From Symbiodinium natans (lineage: Eukaryota > Sar > Dinophyceae > Suessiales > Symbiodiniaceae), in the NCBI GenBank assembly GCA_905221605.1, contig CAJNDS010002345.1:62001-126000 (forward strand): a DNA stretch of 64,000 nucleotides. The letters run 5' to 3'. Position numbers and translations under genes: made by a program. Under the pieces are notes generated by a model. That model was not told the origin of the DNA. It did no database searches and saw only the letters and a list, made by a program, of their open reading frames with translations. This document shows, piece by piece, positions 11,105-22,921 of the stretch; position 1 is the stretch's first letter, and the number at the start of each line of letters is the position of its first letter.

Positions 11105-12240
11105 TAATTTAAAAAAAACGACACACATCGTGTAGAGTTTTTGGATTATGACATACTAACAAGATTTTGATACACATAGAACATAATGCAAAACACCTAT
11201 TAAACGTAAACATCAACGAAAACAAGTTTGACACACGTGGTGTAGGGATTTCTTGGGATTTTCTTATAAGAAGTATTTTAAAAATCATGAATATAAAAGA
11301 CCTAGAAAAACTTTAAGCAAAAACAAACGAGCACAATAAAGCAACAAAAAAACGCAAAAATCAAGTTTGGCACATATGGTGTATTGATTTTGTCTGGATT
11401 TGGATTTCTATGAATTCTTAAAAAGACGTTCATACATATAAAACGTAATGCAAAACACCGAGTAGAAGTAACCAGACACCAAAAAACAGCAAGCCAACAA
11501 CAAAAAAATGTTTGACACATATGGTGTAGGGATTTCTTGGGTTTATATTTGTAAGCAGTATTCAAAAAAACAAACATACAAAACAGACCTGCAAAACATT
11601 GAGCAAAAACGAGCGAGCACAGTAAAGCAACAAAAAACGCAAAAATCAAGTTTGACACATATGGTGCATTGATTTTGTATCGGTTTGGATTTCTATGAAT
11701 TCTTAAAACGACGTTCATACATATAAAACGTAATGCAAAACACCGAGTAGAAGTAACCAGACACCAAAAAACAGCAAGCCAACAACAAAAAAATGTTTGA
11801 CACATATGGTGTAGGGATTTCTTGGGTTATATTTGTAAGCAGTATTCAAAAAAACAAACATACAAAACAGACCTGCAAAACATTGAGCAAAAACGAGCGA
11901 GCACAGTAAAGCAACAAAAAACGCAAAAATCAAGTTTGACACATATGGTGCATTGATTTTGTATCGGTTTGGATTTCTATGAATTCTTAAAAAGACGTTC
12001 ATACATATAAAACGTAATGCAAAACACCGAGTAGAAGTAACCAGACACCAAAAAACAGCAAGCCAACAACAAAAAAATGTTTGACACATATGGTGTAGGG
12101 ATTTCTTGGGTTTATATTTGTAAGCAGTATTCAAAAAACAAACATACAAAACAGACCTGCAAAACATTGAGCAAAAACGAGCGAGCACAGTAAAGCAACA
12201 AAAAACGCCAAAATCAAGTTTGACACATATGGTGCATTTA
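11105..12240. repeat. 284-bp tandem array with an internal half-repeat
   Basis: The motif TCAAGTTTGACACATATGGT (with variants) recurs at 11361, 11646, 11930 and 12214, a period of 284-285 bp. Each unit contains a second, related half beginning TTTGACACATATGGTGTAGG, so the unit is itself an old dimer. The leftmost copy (11105-11350) is diverged. The array stops abruptly at 12240 against AT-rich satellite. Minus-strand open frames with repeated peptides are by-products. Confidence 0.88.
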
Positions 12241-12593
12241 ATTATCTGACAATTAAAATTATTAAATGAATTAAATTAATTAAATTACTTGAATTAATTG
12301 AATCATTTTTTGAGGTGTTTCCTGAGGATCACATAGAGAATCTTTCGGATAATTAAATTAATTAAATTAATTAAGCTACTTTTTCAATTTCTTCGAATTC
12401 AATTAGTTTAATTAAGTTAATTGGTCGACCAATTAAATTAACTAAATTAATTAAACTATTTTTTCAATTTTTTCGATTTCAATTATTTTAAGTAATTTAA
12501 TTATCTGGCAATTGAATGAATTAAATTAATTAAATTAAATAAATGAATGAAATTAGTTGAACTATTTAAATTAGTTTTTGAGGTGTTTCCTGA
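12241..12593. repeat. AT-rich composite satellite, left block
   Basis: Units of TTAATTAAA and its complement, interrupted by GAGGTGTTTCCTGAGGATCA and CTTCGAATTCAATTA blocks. It is the same family as 17270-20180 and runs into the gap. Confidence 0.85.
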
Positions 12594-12693
12594 NNNNNNN
12601 NNNNNNNNNNNNNNNNNNNNNNNNNNNNNNNNNNNNNNNNNNNNNNNNNNNNNNNNNNNNNNNNNNNNNNNNNNNNNNNNNNNNNNNNNNNNN
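12594..12693. other. Assembly gap, 100 N
   Basis: Exactly 100 Ns, the usual placeholder for a gap of unknown size. Its left flank is AT-rich satellite and its right flank is a different repeat family, so the join itself is unverified. Confidence 1.
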
Positions 12694-14720
12694 CACTTGG
12701 CAGGGCTTATTAAGACACCTGGACTGATTCTCTTCGAACCTTGATATCAACAGTAGTATTAACACTACCAGTACTTCTAATATAAGACTGAATGTTCATA
12801 ATCAAAAGAAAACAAGATTGATGATTCATTTCCGTCCAGGAATGAACCAACGTAGTGCCACAGAGCTTATGGAGACACCTGGACTGAGTCATTCCCGACC
12901 CGCAATGAATCATCAGACGGCTTCTTAAGCCACCTGGCAGGGCGGGCCGGGAATGAATCAGTCCAGGTGTCTTCATAAGCCCTGTGGCGCTACGTTGGTT
13001 CATTCCTGGCCGGAAGTGAGTCTTTCGTATTGTTTTTTCTTGTGATCATTAATATTCATTCATACATTAATAGTAATGGTAGTGTTCATACTGATGTTGA
13101 TATCAAGCTCGGAAATGAATCAAACACTACCATTATTATTAGTATAAGAGTGACCATTAGTTCACGTCCATGTCAACATTAACAGCAAAGATACTATCCA
13201 TGTTCATGAAGTCGCATGACTGCGACGCCTGGTCTGATTCTCTTCCGGCCCAACCCGAAATCTAGCAACGCTGGTCTTTTTAAGCCCGGCCCGAAATGAA
13301 TCAACACATGGCTTATACAGACACCTAAATTGATTCTTCCGGCCCGAAGTAAATCAGCACTTTGCTTTTGAGACGAATGGACTAGTTGATTCTGGCCCGA
13401 AATGACTCACCACAGGAGGGCTTGCTGACACACCTGGATTGACTCATTTCCGAACGGACATGAGTCAATCCAGGACGAATCAACACAAAGCTTTTCAGAC
13501 ACCTGGACTGATTCATCTCGACACCTGGCAGAGCTTTTTCAGACACCTGGACTGATTTGACGCATCTCCCACCTTGGAACCCGCGTCAGTATTATTAGTA
13601 CTAGTACCATTAATATAAGAATATATATGAGTTTTCATCTCAATACGCAAGTCGAACTAGTCATGAAAGCTAGCTCCTTGGAGCTCGCGAGAGTTGTCGT
13701 TTACAAGAATTCTCTCTAGTGTTCAGCTGGGTCAAGAAGCGACCCCGACCCTTAAGTGGTATGAAAATCAAAGGGATAAAGGGCTGTCCTTAATTGATTT
13801 CTGGGGAGGGGGCCCCCCCCCCCCCTTTTGGCTCCCCCCCCTTTTCAGGCCCCCCCCCTCCCTCTTGCCGCGTTTCTAGCTTTCGCACCCCCGATCTCAA
13901 GTATTGTGAAGCGAGAGTTCGCGCAGGGCTTACTGCGACACCTGGACCTCAGTTCCAGCCAGGAAAGAATCACCACAGGGCGTATTCGGACACCTGGACT
14001 GATTGACCGAAATAGCTCACTACAGTACGTGGTCCACGCCTGGCAGGGTTTTGTTTAGACACCCGGACTGATTCACAGCTTAATATATATATATATATAT
14101 ATTTGTATTCTTAATAGTCTTGCTAGTACTACGCCTACTAATATTAGTATCAATACTAATTCTAGCATTAGTACTAGTTTTAATTATTGAAATGAATTCG
14201 CGCATAGCTTATTGAGACAGCTGCACTGATTCATTTCCGAAAAAGAATGAACCACCACAGAGCTCAATTAAACACCTTGACTGATTAATTTCCGACCCGA
14301 AAAAATCACCCGAGGATGTCTTTGACACTTGGCCGGGCTTATTCAGACACCTGTACTGTTTCATTTCCGGCCTTGATACCAACATCAGTGTTACGAGTAC
14401 CACGAATGTAAGATTGAATCTGAATACTCATGTCAAGATTAACATCGAAATTATTCTTCATTCTCATGAATTAGCACAGTGCTTACTGAGATACCTGGAC
14501 GTGTTCATTTCCGAACAGAAATGAATCATCAAAGGGCCTGTGAATGGCACCTGGACTGATTCATGTCCGACCCGAAATGACTCACCACAACTCCTATGTT
14601 AAGAAATGGCCGGAAATAAATCAATACACGGCTCATTAAAACGCCTAGACTGGTTCGTTTAAATGAAAGAATGAATAAACACGGGGCATCTTAAGGCGCC
14701 TGAACTGATTCATGCCCCCG
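12694..14720. repeat. Dispersed ~55-bp repeat with ACCTGGACTGATTC core
   Basis: The core ACCTGGACTGATTC, usually followed by ATTTCCGGCCCGAAATGAATCA and then ACAGGGCTTATTCAGAC, recurs dozens of times in both orientations with heavy divergence. Blocks of ATTAATATTAGTA-type simple sequence lie between copies. The CCGGCCCGAAATGAATC part is partly palindromic. No coding sequence seen. Confidence 0.75.
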
Positions 14721-15520
14721 CCCAGTATTCTCGCGCCCCAGGACTTGCAGTACATGATTTTTCGCATCACCCTATGCACTTGAATACTTCCCAGTCTTAT
14801 GATTCAAGGCTTACCATCCTTCCTTCTCTATTATCCGTATTTCATACACAATACATATACCCTACATGTATACATAATCTGGATACTTATTCTCCTCTCT
14901 CTTTGCATTTCCACTGGAGGCAAGCCCTACAAACATAGGCCATGACATGGGCGCAAACCTATGAGATTTAAAGTTTAGGGATTTAAGCCTCAAGCCCTAT
15001 AAGGCTATTAAATTCTAATCCTATATGTAATGCCTAAAACCTGAACCTTAAACCCTATAAGCCCGTGAAGGTTTTGGAGACAAACCATGGTTTAAACCCT
15101 AAGATCTGGGCATGCATTCCTTCAGCGCCTTTAGGGTTAAAACCATTGAACCATTTAGACCTGATGGAGTTTTAGGCTTCTGACCCGGAAGGGTTTAGGG
15201 TTAAGGTTTAAATGCCTAAACCTTAAACCCTTAAGGTTTAAACTCAATGGGTTTAGGCTCTATGGGTTTAAGTTTAAGTTTAAAGGTTAAGGGTTTAGGT
15301 TTAATTGGCGGCTTAGAACTAGATGCCTGCTTCGTAAACATTAAACCTTTCAACCTCATGCAACCCTATAGATTTTGGAGGTTAAGGGTTTAGCTTAATT
15401 GCTTAACCATATAGAGTTTCGATTCTTCTCTTTAAAACCTTAAAGCCTTAACCCATAGGCTTTTAGAGAATACGCCATAAATAAAACAGGGAGCGCAGCG
15501 GAGCGGAGGGTAGGGAGGGA
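14721..15520. other. AT-rich sequence with diverged telomere-like units
   Basis: Mostly unique sequence, then from about 14960 scattered TTTAAGG/CCTTAAA variants resembling an eroded telomere-like array. No gene recognised. Confidence 0.45.
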
Positions 15521-15524
15521 GGGG

Positions 15525-16530
15525 GACGGTGCTTGCGAATTGTCTTTTGAGAGCATAAATCCTTCCAAAATCTTAGGGGGACGGTGCTTGCGATTTGTCT
15601 TTTGGGAGCAACACCGTAAACGTTTAACAATAAGCACTAAACCCTAAAAACTAAACCCTAAAGCCTACACACTAAACCCTAAAGCCTAAACCCTAAACAA
15701 CAAATCCTGAACCCTGAACACTAAACCTTAAGCCCCAAACCAAAAACCCGTTTGGACTCTTGATTAGTTTATAAGGCTTAGGGTTCAGGGTTTAGGTTCT
15801 GTAGAGGTTTATTCGAGAAGACATGCTACAATATATAAAATTTTCTTCGTTTCTCACCAAAAAGGTCGATAGCACGTCTTTTACTTCCATTTGGACAGAG
15901 TGTTCAAGGCAATTTCGTCAGATAGTCCAAGGCCATTTAGTCAAATAGGATGATTCAAGGATCTATGAAGGATAGAGCCTATTTACGAAATAAACTTACA
16001 TAGTGTGTTTTCGGAGAATAGGATAATAGTCAGGAAATAGTCTAACCTTGCCTTGGAGGTTTTCTGAGAAAATACCATGTGCAAAATCTGCCTGGATCCA
16101 CGCAGGGCTGTTTTCTTACAAAAAACGTGGCGCGTGGATCCAGGCAGATTTTGTCCGTCGTTTGTTTTGAGAAAACACCAGGGACAAAATCTGTTGCAAA
16201 AACACCATGGACGAAATCTGCCTGGATCTACGCGGCGCTGTTTCCCAAATTATGGGAGCTCAGTTTTCCAAAAGACTTACGGGGACGCTGCTTGCGATTT
16301 GTCATTTTGGGAGCTCAGTTTTCCACAAAAACGTAAGGGGGACCCTGCTTGCGATTTGTCATTTTGGGAACTCAGTTTTCGGGACACTGCTTGCGATTTA
16401 TTATTTTGGGAGCTCAGTTTTTCAAAAAAAATAAGGGGACACTGCTTGCAATTTGTCATTTGGGAGCTTGATTTCAAAAAAACTTAAGACTTAAGGGGAC
16501 ACTACTTGCGATTTGTCATTTTGGGAGCTC
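15525..16530. repeat. ~56-bp repeat (GGGGACACTGCTTGCGATTT) with a long palindrome
   Basis: The segment GACACTGCTTGCGATTTGTC plus ATTTTGGGAGCTCAGTTTTC repeats about five times between 16255 and 16530, with outlying copies near 15525-15620 and 16690-16730. Just upstream, 16082-16103 and 16132-16153 form a near-perfect 22-nt inverted repeat (arm CAAAATCTGCCTGGATCC plus ACGC) with a 28-nt loop. Confidence 0.75.
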
Positions 16531-16732
16531 AGTCCTTGAAGACCCCGAAGGCCCTGTCTAAATCCCCCCGGTTCCCCTGGAAGGAAACAGTCAAGGCCTG
16601 TAGATCTGCAGCCTTAAACTTCGAGCTCCCCGCCCCCTTTAGCCAGTCTAAAACCCCCGCCCCCCCAGAAGCAAACAACTTAAGGCTTAAGGGGACACTA
16701 CTTGCGATTTGTCATTTTACGAGCTCATTAAT

Positions 16733-17260
16733 AACATTGATAATAATAAAAAAATTTACAATATTAATAATCTTTATGATATGAATGATACTAATAATCT
16801 TAATAATCTTAATAATCTTAATAATCTTCATAATCTTCATAATCTTCATAATCTTCATAATCTTCATAATCTTAATAATCATAATAATCTTAATAATCTT
16901 AATTATATTCATAATATTAATAATCTTATTAATCTTACTAATCTTATAATCCTGAGGGGATATTCTTAAGATATCTTAGATCTTAATAATCTTAATAATC
17001 TTAATCATACTTACATAATATTCATTAATATTTCATAAGATGCTTAATATTATACTATAATTGGAGGTATTAATGAAACTACTATAAGTATTATTGTTAA
17101 GTTTATTAATATTAATATTATTAAATCTTATGAATATTTCAATATTAATATTTAATAAAGTTATATAATATTATTTCAATAATAAGATTTTATATGTTTT
17201 TATATTAATTTATTAAAGATTATTAATATTAGTAATATTAGTAATATTACTAAATATAAT
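16733..17260. repeat. AAT/CTTAAT simple-sequence region
   Basis: Runs of AATCTTAAT, AATCTTCAT and ATTATTAATATT with almost no G or C. Peptides rich in N, L and H read from it are artefacts. Confidence 0.85.
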
Positions 17261-17269
17261 TAAAGGATT

Positions 17270-20180
17270 TTTCAAAGTTCTTCGAAACAATCATTAGTTT
17301 AATTTTAATTTGCTTGCGACCAATTTAAAGTGCTAATTAAATTAATTAAATTATTTTTTCAATTTCTTCGAATTCAATTAATTTAATTAATTTAATTGTA
17401 GGTTAATTAAATTAATTAAATTAATTAAATTAATTAAATTAATTGAATTATTTTTTGAGGTGTTTCCTGAGGATCAAATAAAGAATCTACCCGACAATTA
17501 AATTAATTAAATTAATTAAATATTATTTTTTTAATTTCTTCGAATTCAATTAATTTAATTAATTTAATTGTAGGTGAATTAAATTAATTAAATTAATTAA
17601 ATTATTTTTTCAATTTCTTCGAATTCAATTAATTTAATTAATTTAATTGTGTCGACCCATTTAAATTAATTACAATAAATTAGATTTTCTTTTTTCAAGT
17701 TCTTCGACAATTCAATAATTTTATTCTTGTTTAATTGTCTGGCAATTGAATTTAATTACATTAATTAAATTAATTAAAATTTAATTAAATTAAATTAAAT
17801 TTTTATATTAAGGATTTGATATTAATGTTTAAATCCATTTTTTGAGGTGTTTTCCTGTGAGGATCACATAGCGAATCTTAGGGATTAATTAAATTAATTA
17901 TAAATTACTTAAATTATTTTTCAATTTCTTCGAAATTCAATTAATTTAATTTAATTTAATTGGTGTTCGACCAATCCAAGTAAATTAATTAATTAATTTT
18001 TTTAAATTAATTTTTTTTTCAATTTTTCGAATTCAATTAATTTAGTTAATTTAATTGGTCTGTAATTGAAGTAGTCAATCCTCAGGAAACACCTCGAAAA
18101 ATAATTCAATTAATTTAATGAATTTAGTGAATTTAATTAATTTACTTAATTTAATTGTAGGTTAATTAAATTTTAAATTCATTAAATTAATTAAATTAAT
18201 TAAATTAATTAAATTAAGTAAATTAAATTAAATTATTTTCTATGTCTTCGAATTCAATTAGTTTAATTAATTTAATTGGTCTGTAATTGAAGTGACCAAT
18301 CCTCAGGAAACACATCGAAAAATAATTCAATTAATTTAATTACTTAAAATATTTTTTCAATTTCTTCGAATTCAATTAATTTAATTAGTTTAATTGGTCG
18401 ATCTATTGGATAATTAAATTAATTAAATTAATTAAATCATTTTTTTAAATTTCTTCGAATTCAAATAATTTAATTGATGTAATTATCTGAAAATTAACAT
18501 AATTAAATCAATGAAATTAATTGAATTAATTGAATTGTTTTTTGAGGTGTTTCCTGAGGATCACATAGAGAATCTTTCGGATAATTAAATTAATTAAATT
18601 AATTAGATTATTTTTTCAATTTCTTCGAATTCACTTAATTTAATTAATTTAATTGGTCGACCAATTAAATTAAGTAAATGAATTAAACTATTTAAATTAT
18701 TTTTTCAATTTCTTCGAATTCAATTTTAATTATCTGGCAATTGAACTAAGTAAATTAATTGAATTAATTACATTATTTTTTGAGGTGTTTCCTGAGGATC
18801 AAATAGAGAATCTTTCGGGTAATTAAATTAATTAAATTAATTAGATTATTTTTTCAATTTGTTCGAATTCAATTAATTTAATTAATTTAATTATCTGGCA
18901 ATTGAATTAGTTAAAATAATTAAAATAATTGAATGAATTGAATTATTTTTTTGAGGTGTTTCCTGAGGATCAAATCTAGAATCTATTGGATAATGAAATT
19001 GATTAAATTAATTAAATTTTTTTTCAATTCTTCGATCAATTAAATTAATTTAATTAATAATCTGGCAATTGCATTAATTAATTAATTAAAAATGAATAAG
19101 ATAACTAAAATTAATCAAATTAATCAAATTAAGCAATTAATTAATTAGGTAAATTAATTATTTTTTTTTTCAAATTCAATTATTTTAATTAATTTAATTG
19201 GTCTATTAATAAATTGACCTAATTAATTAAAATAATTAAATTATTTAAACTAATTAAATGAATTAAATAATTTTTTCAATTTTCTTCGAATTCAATGAAT
19301 TTATTAATTTAATTACCTGGCAATTGAATGAATTAAATTAGTTGAATTAATGAATGATTTTTTGAGGTGTTTCTGAGGATCAAATATTAGCATCTTGGAT
19401 AATTTTAATTTATTAAGTAATTAATTACTTTTGTATTTCTTCGAATTCAATTAATTTAATTGGTCTATTAATTAAATTAATTAATGAATTAAATGAATTA
19501 AATGAATTAATTAATTAAAATTTATAAATTACTAAATTAATTAATTAATTAAATTAACTAAATTAATTAAATGAATTAAAAGAATTAAATGAATTAAATG
19601 AATTAAATGAATGAAATGAATTAAATTAATTAAATTAATGAAATTAATTAAATTAATTACATTAATTCAAAAATTTAATTAATTAAATTAAATAAAATAT
19701 TTTTTCAATTTCTTCGAATTCAATTAATTTAATTAATGTAATTGGTCTGTAATTGAAGTGGTCAATCCTCAGGAAACACCTCGAAAAATAATTCAATTAA
19801 TTTAATTCATTTAATTAATTTAATTAATTTACTTAATTTAAATAATTTAATTAATTTAATTGTAGGTTAATTAAATGAATTTAATTAATAATTAAATTAA
19901 TTAAATTAGTTAAATTAATTAAATGAATTAAATTAATTAAATTAATTAAATTAATTAAATTAGTTAAATTAATTAAATAAAGTAAATTATGTAAATAAAT
20001 TAGATTAATTACATTAATTAAATGAATTAAATTAAGTAAATTATTTTTTCAATTTCTTCGAATTCAATTAATTTAATTAATTTAATTATCTGTCAATTGA
20101 ATTAATTAAATTAATTATATTATTTTCTTAATTTTTTCGCGTTCAATACTCCTAATTGAATTTAATTATTTGAATTAATT
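17270..20180. repeat. AT-rich composite satellite, main block
   Basis: About 2.9 kb built from the 9-mer TTAATTAAA and its complement TTTAATTAA in alternating blocks, with two recurring inserts: GAGGTGTTTCCTGAGGATCA (and its complement) and TTTCAATTTCTTCGAATTCA. The inserts mark a longer, irregular higher-order unit. Confidence 0.88.
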
Positions 20181-20612
20181 AATTTAATTATTATTCAAAG
20201 TAGTAGCAACAGCTACGACGCAAAATAGACCCTAAAGGTCCCTCTCTCATATACATATATATAGAAGATATATATAGAATATATATATATAATATACATA
20301 TAATATACATATACATGTATGTATATCTATAAAAATCTATATATATATATATATAACTATATCGAAAGCCCATGCAAAGCCTCTGCAGCCAAGACGCAGC
20401 GTCGGCCCGGCCGAGATGAGGTGAAACTGAGGCGTGGGTTTGGGACTTAGGGTGTAGGGCACATATGGCTTGTAGGGCTTATAGGCTGACTTATAGGGCT
20501 TAGGGCTTAGGGTTTAGGGCTTAAGGTTTAGGGTTTAGGGTTTAGGATATTGAGATGTAGGTTATGTTTAAGGCTTGCTGGATTTGGGGGCTTAAGGGCC
20601 TCGGGGCGTAGG

Positions 20613-20684
20613 CGCCTTGCCTGTGTGCGGCAGGTCCATGCGAAGCAGATCGGGCGCTGCCAACCCTTTGTTTTCCCCAAAGCC
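20613..20684 (-). CDS. Putative exon, unknown protein
   Basis: Minus-strand reading GENKGLAAPDLLRMDLPHTG is open between telomere-like flanks. Boundaries are approximate; a possible acceptor is GAAAACAAAG. Confidence 0.33.
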
Positions 20685-21078
20685 CTAAACCCTAAACCCT
20701 AAACCCCAAACCCCACTACCCTATAACCCTGAGCCCTGAGCCCTGAGCCCCAAAACCTACCGGCAAGGTGTTCCAGGCCACCGGGTGCTGCGACCCTGAC
20801 TCCGAAGGTGGCCGAAGAGTCACACGGAGGCCCTCCAAGGAGCCGCCGGCTCAATCCCGAAACCAAGATGTGCGAAGAAACCCTAAACCCCAAACCCTAA
20901 ACCCTAAACCCAGCACCTCCTGAGACCTCAAGCCCCCAAGAAGCCTGAATGCTGAAACCGAAGCCCCAACACCCGAAGAGGTGACCGGGATGCCGGCTGG
21001 GACTTCTTCACCTGAGGGTCGGGTTTAGGGTTTAGGGTTTAGGGTTTCGGGTTTCGGGTTTCGGGTTTAGGGTTTAGC

Positions 21079-21414
21079 ATTGATCTCAACATGTGACTTG
21101 CCTGGGGGTACAACCAAAACACAAGATGGACTGTACCAGCTATAGTAGATAGAGACCCCCAAAGGCGCCATTGTGTACATCAGTCCCTTCTTATCATTGC
21201 GGTCAGGGAATGCTACGTCAGTGGAACCTCCAAATGCCTTGCCTCGGGTCATCTCAGCAAAGCGCCACAAACACCAAGAGCCTCTACCCTAAAGCAAGGG
21301 AACAAATATTCTAAACTGGTATCCAGTAAGCCCAAACCCCTCTGGGAGCTCGACTTCCTCCGTCGCACCATTGATCCAGAACGCCCCAACACCGGACGGA
21401 GGTTGCCAACTCAC
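21079..21414 (-). CDS. Two phase-matched exons of an unknown protein
   Basis: Exon a (21317-21414) follows the acceptor CGCAAGCCCAG and contains ELATSVRCWGVLDQWCDGGS and RAPRGVWAYWIP. Exon b (21079-21288) contains RFAEMTRGKAFGGSTDVAFP, DKKGLMYTMAPLGVSIYYSW and VLVVPPGKSHVEI. They join in phase across a 28-nt segment (21289-21316) that starts GT, ends TTTAG and carries a stop in the exon frame. Exon b could end at a GC donor made by the abutting GCTAAACCC. Aromatic- and glycine-rich; family not recognised. Confidence 0.58.
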
Positions 21415-21604
21415 CTGGGCTTGCGTTCACCGGAAAGTAGGAGAGGGCTTAGGGTTTAGGGTTTAGGGTTTAGGGGGATTATGCTTCATTCACGGGGTGA
21501 GCAAGGGATCCCAGAACGGATCCTACAACCCTCAAAACTACCCCAAACCCCAAAAGCGTAACAATAACAACTTGAAATCCTCAAACAGCGACTTTCAAAA
21601 CACG

Positions 21605-21675
21605 CACACACACACACACATGCACATGCACATGCACATGCACATGCACATGTGCATGCACATGTGCATGCAAGC
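21605..21675. repeat. CA / CACATG microsatellite
   Basis: CA dinucleotides run into CACATG hexamers and then CATGTG units; (ATAC) and (GACA) tracts follow near 21985-22075. Confidence 0.9.
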
Positions 21676-22452
21676 CGGGGGCAAACTGTGACCTGGGTGT
21701 CCGGAAAGGTAGGGCCCGACTTCTGAGACGCGGTGGTTCCGATGGCAGAATGCCAAGAAAAGAGAGGGGTCCAGGTTTAGGGTTTAGGGTTAGGGTTTAG
21801 GGTTTAGGGTTTAGGGTTTGGGGTTTAGGGTCAAGGGTTAAGCCCTAAACACCCTAAAACCTATCCAAGCCCTCAAACCCTGATAGCCCCAGGCCAGCCA
21901 TTTTTGCAGTGGCCGGTTGAAGGCCTCTAGGCTAGGTCCTCCGTGGCGAGACAGGGAAAAGAGCATACAAACACATGTACATGAGTCTACATATATACAT
22001 ATATAAGTATGTACATACATACATTCATTCATCATTGCATACATACAGACAGACAGACAGAGAGACAGACAGACAGGATGCATGTGACAACATTCCCTGC
22101 TTCGCCGAAAGATCAGAGGAAGTAGGGGCACAGGGAAGGCTCCATTTGGGAGAACCCCTGCGCCGGAACGTGCGAGAGAGAAAGAGAGACAGACAGGAGA
22201 CAGAGACGTGGTGGAGATGTGACACAAGGAGCTTTCACCGACTGCACATTTTCGGGCAAGCTACCCGTCACTGCTCGGAGGTCGAGTTTTGCCAGTCCAG
22301 CTCTCTTAAAATAGAGCGGGTATGGTGGGTAGCTTGCTACGCCTATAGGAGTTTCGATAATGAATGATGTCTAGAAGGATCATAAGGGGGATCATGTTGG
22401 CACTGATTTCTGCCCACCCACCCACCTGAAACCCGTGACCAGCCGACCACCT

Positions 22453-22626
22453 ACTTGTTGCTTAAGAACCCCCCCAAAGAAGCAAAAAAGAACCAGAATC
22501 CCATACTGCCCCTTTAAAGGGAATTTTATGATTATTATTACTACATTACTACTACTATTTTCATTATTCTTCTTCTTCTTATTATTATGATGTGTTTTTT
22601 TGGGGGGGGGTTCTTAAGCAACTAGT
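22453..22626. mobile_element. Inverted-repeat element (ends TTGCTTAAGAACC)
   Basis: The left end ACTTGTTGCTTAAGAACC and the right end GGTTCTTAAGCAACTAGT are imperfect inverted repeats about 174 bp apart. Poly-C/A and T/G runs lie just inside both ends, and the interior is AT-rich. The same ends occur at 40656-40769. It has no coding capacity, as expected of a MITE or introner-like element. Confidence 0.75.
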
Positions 22627-22637
22627 GAGGCCGCAGC

Positions 22638-22766
22638 TCATGCTGCGCCTCCTGGGCTTTGCGCCTCAGAGGGCTTGGAGGGCACGTCGGCCAGCTGCCC
22701 GCTGCCATCCACGAGCTCGGAGCCCTCCCCATGCTGCTCGAGGTGCGAGGCTGATGGCGCAGCTCC
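22638..22766 (-). CDS. Possible terminal exon of the ankyrin-repeat gene
   Basis: Acceptor CTAAACCGAG, then 42 residues (GAAPSASHLEQHGEG, later GQLADVPSKPSEAQSPGGAA) and a TGA stop. It is Gly/Ser/Pro-rich like a disordered tail. It follows the ankyrin exons on the same strand, separated by a telomere-like array at 22770-22850. The phase with exon 7 is not settled. Confidence 0.4.
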   Translation of the reverse strand, partial: GAAPSASHLEQHGEGSELVDGSGQLADVPSKPSEAQSPGGAA

Positions 22767-22921
22767 CTCGGTTTAGGGTTTAGGGTTTGGGGTTTAGGGT
22801 TTCGGGTTTAGGGTTTAGGGTTTAGTGTTTACGGTTTACGGTTTAGGGAAATTCCGGGCTTGCTCGCAAGCTGTCTTGCAACAATGAGAGAGGAAGCACC
22901 AGCTGAACAAACGGAAAGCAC

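Noticed and set aside
11302-12188. Two long minus-strand frames with repeated peptides
   Set aside because: They follow the 284-bp tandem repeat exactly and shift with it; composition reflects A-rich DNA.
16709-16969. N/L/H-rich open frame
   Set aside because: Direct translation of the AATCTT simple repeat.
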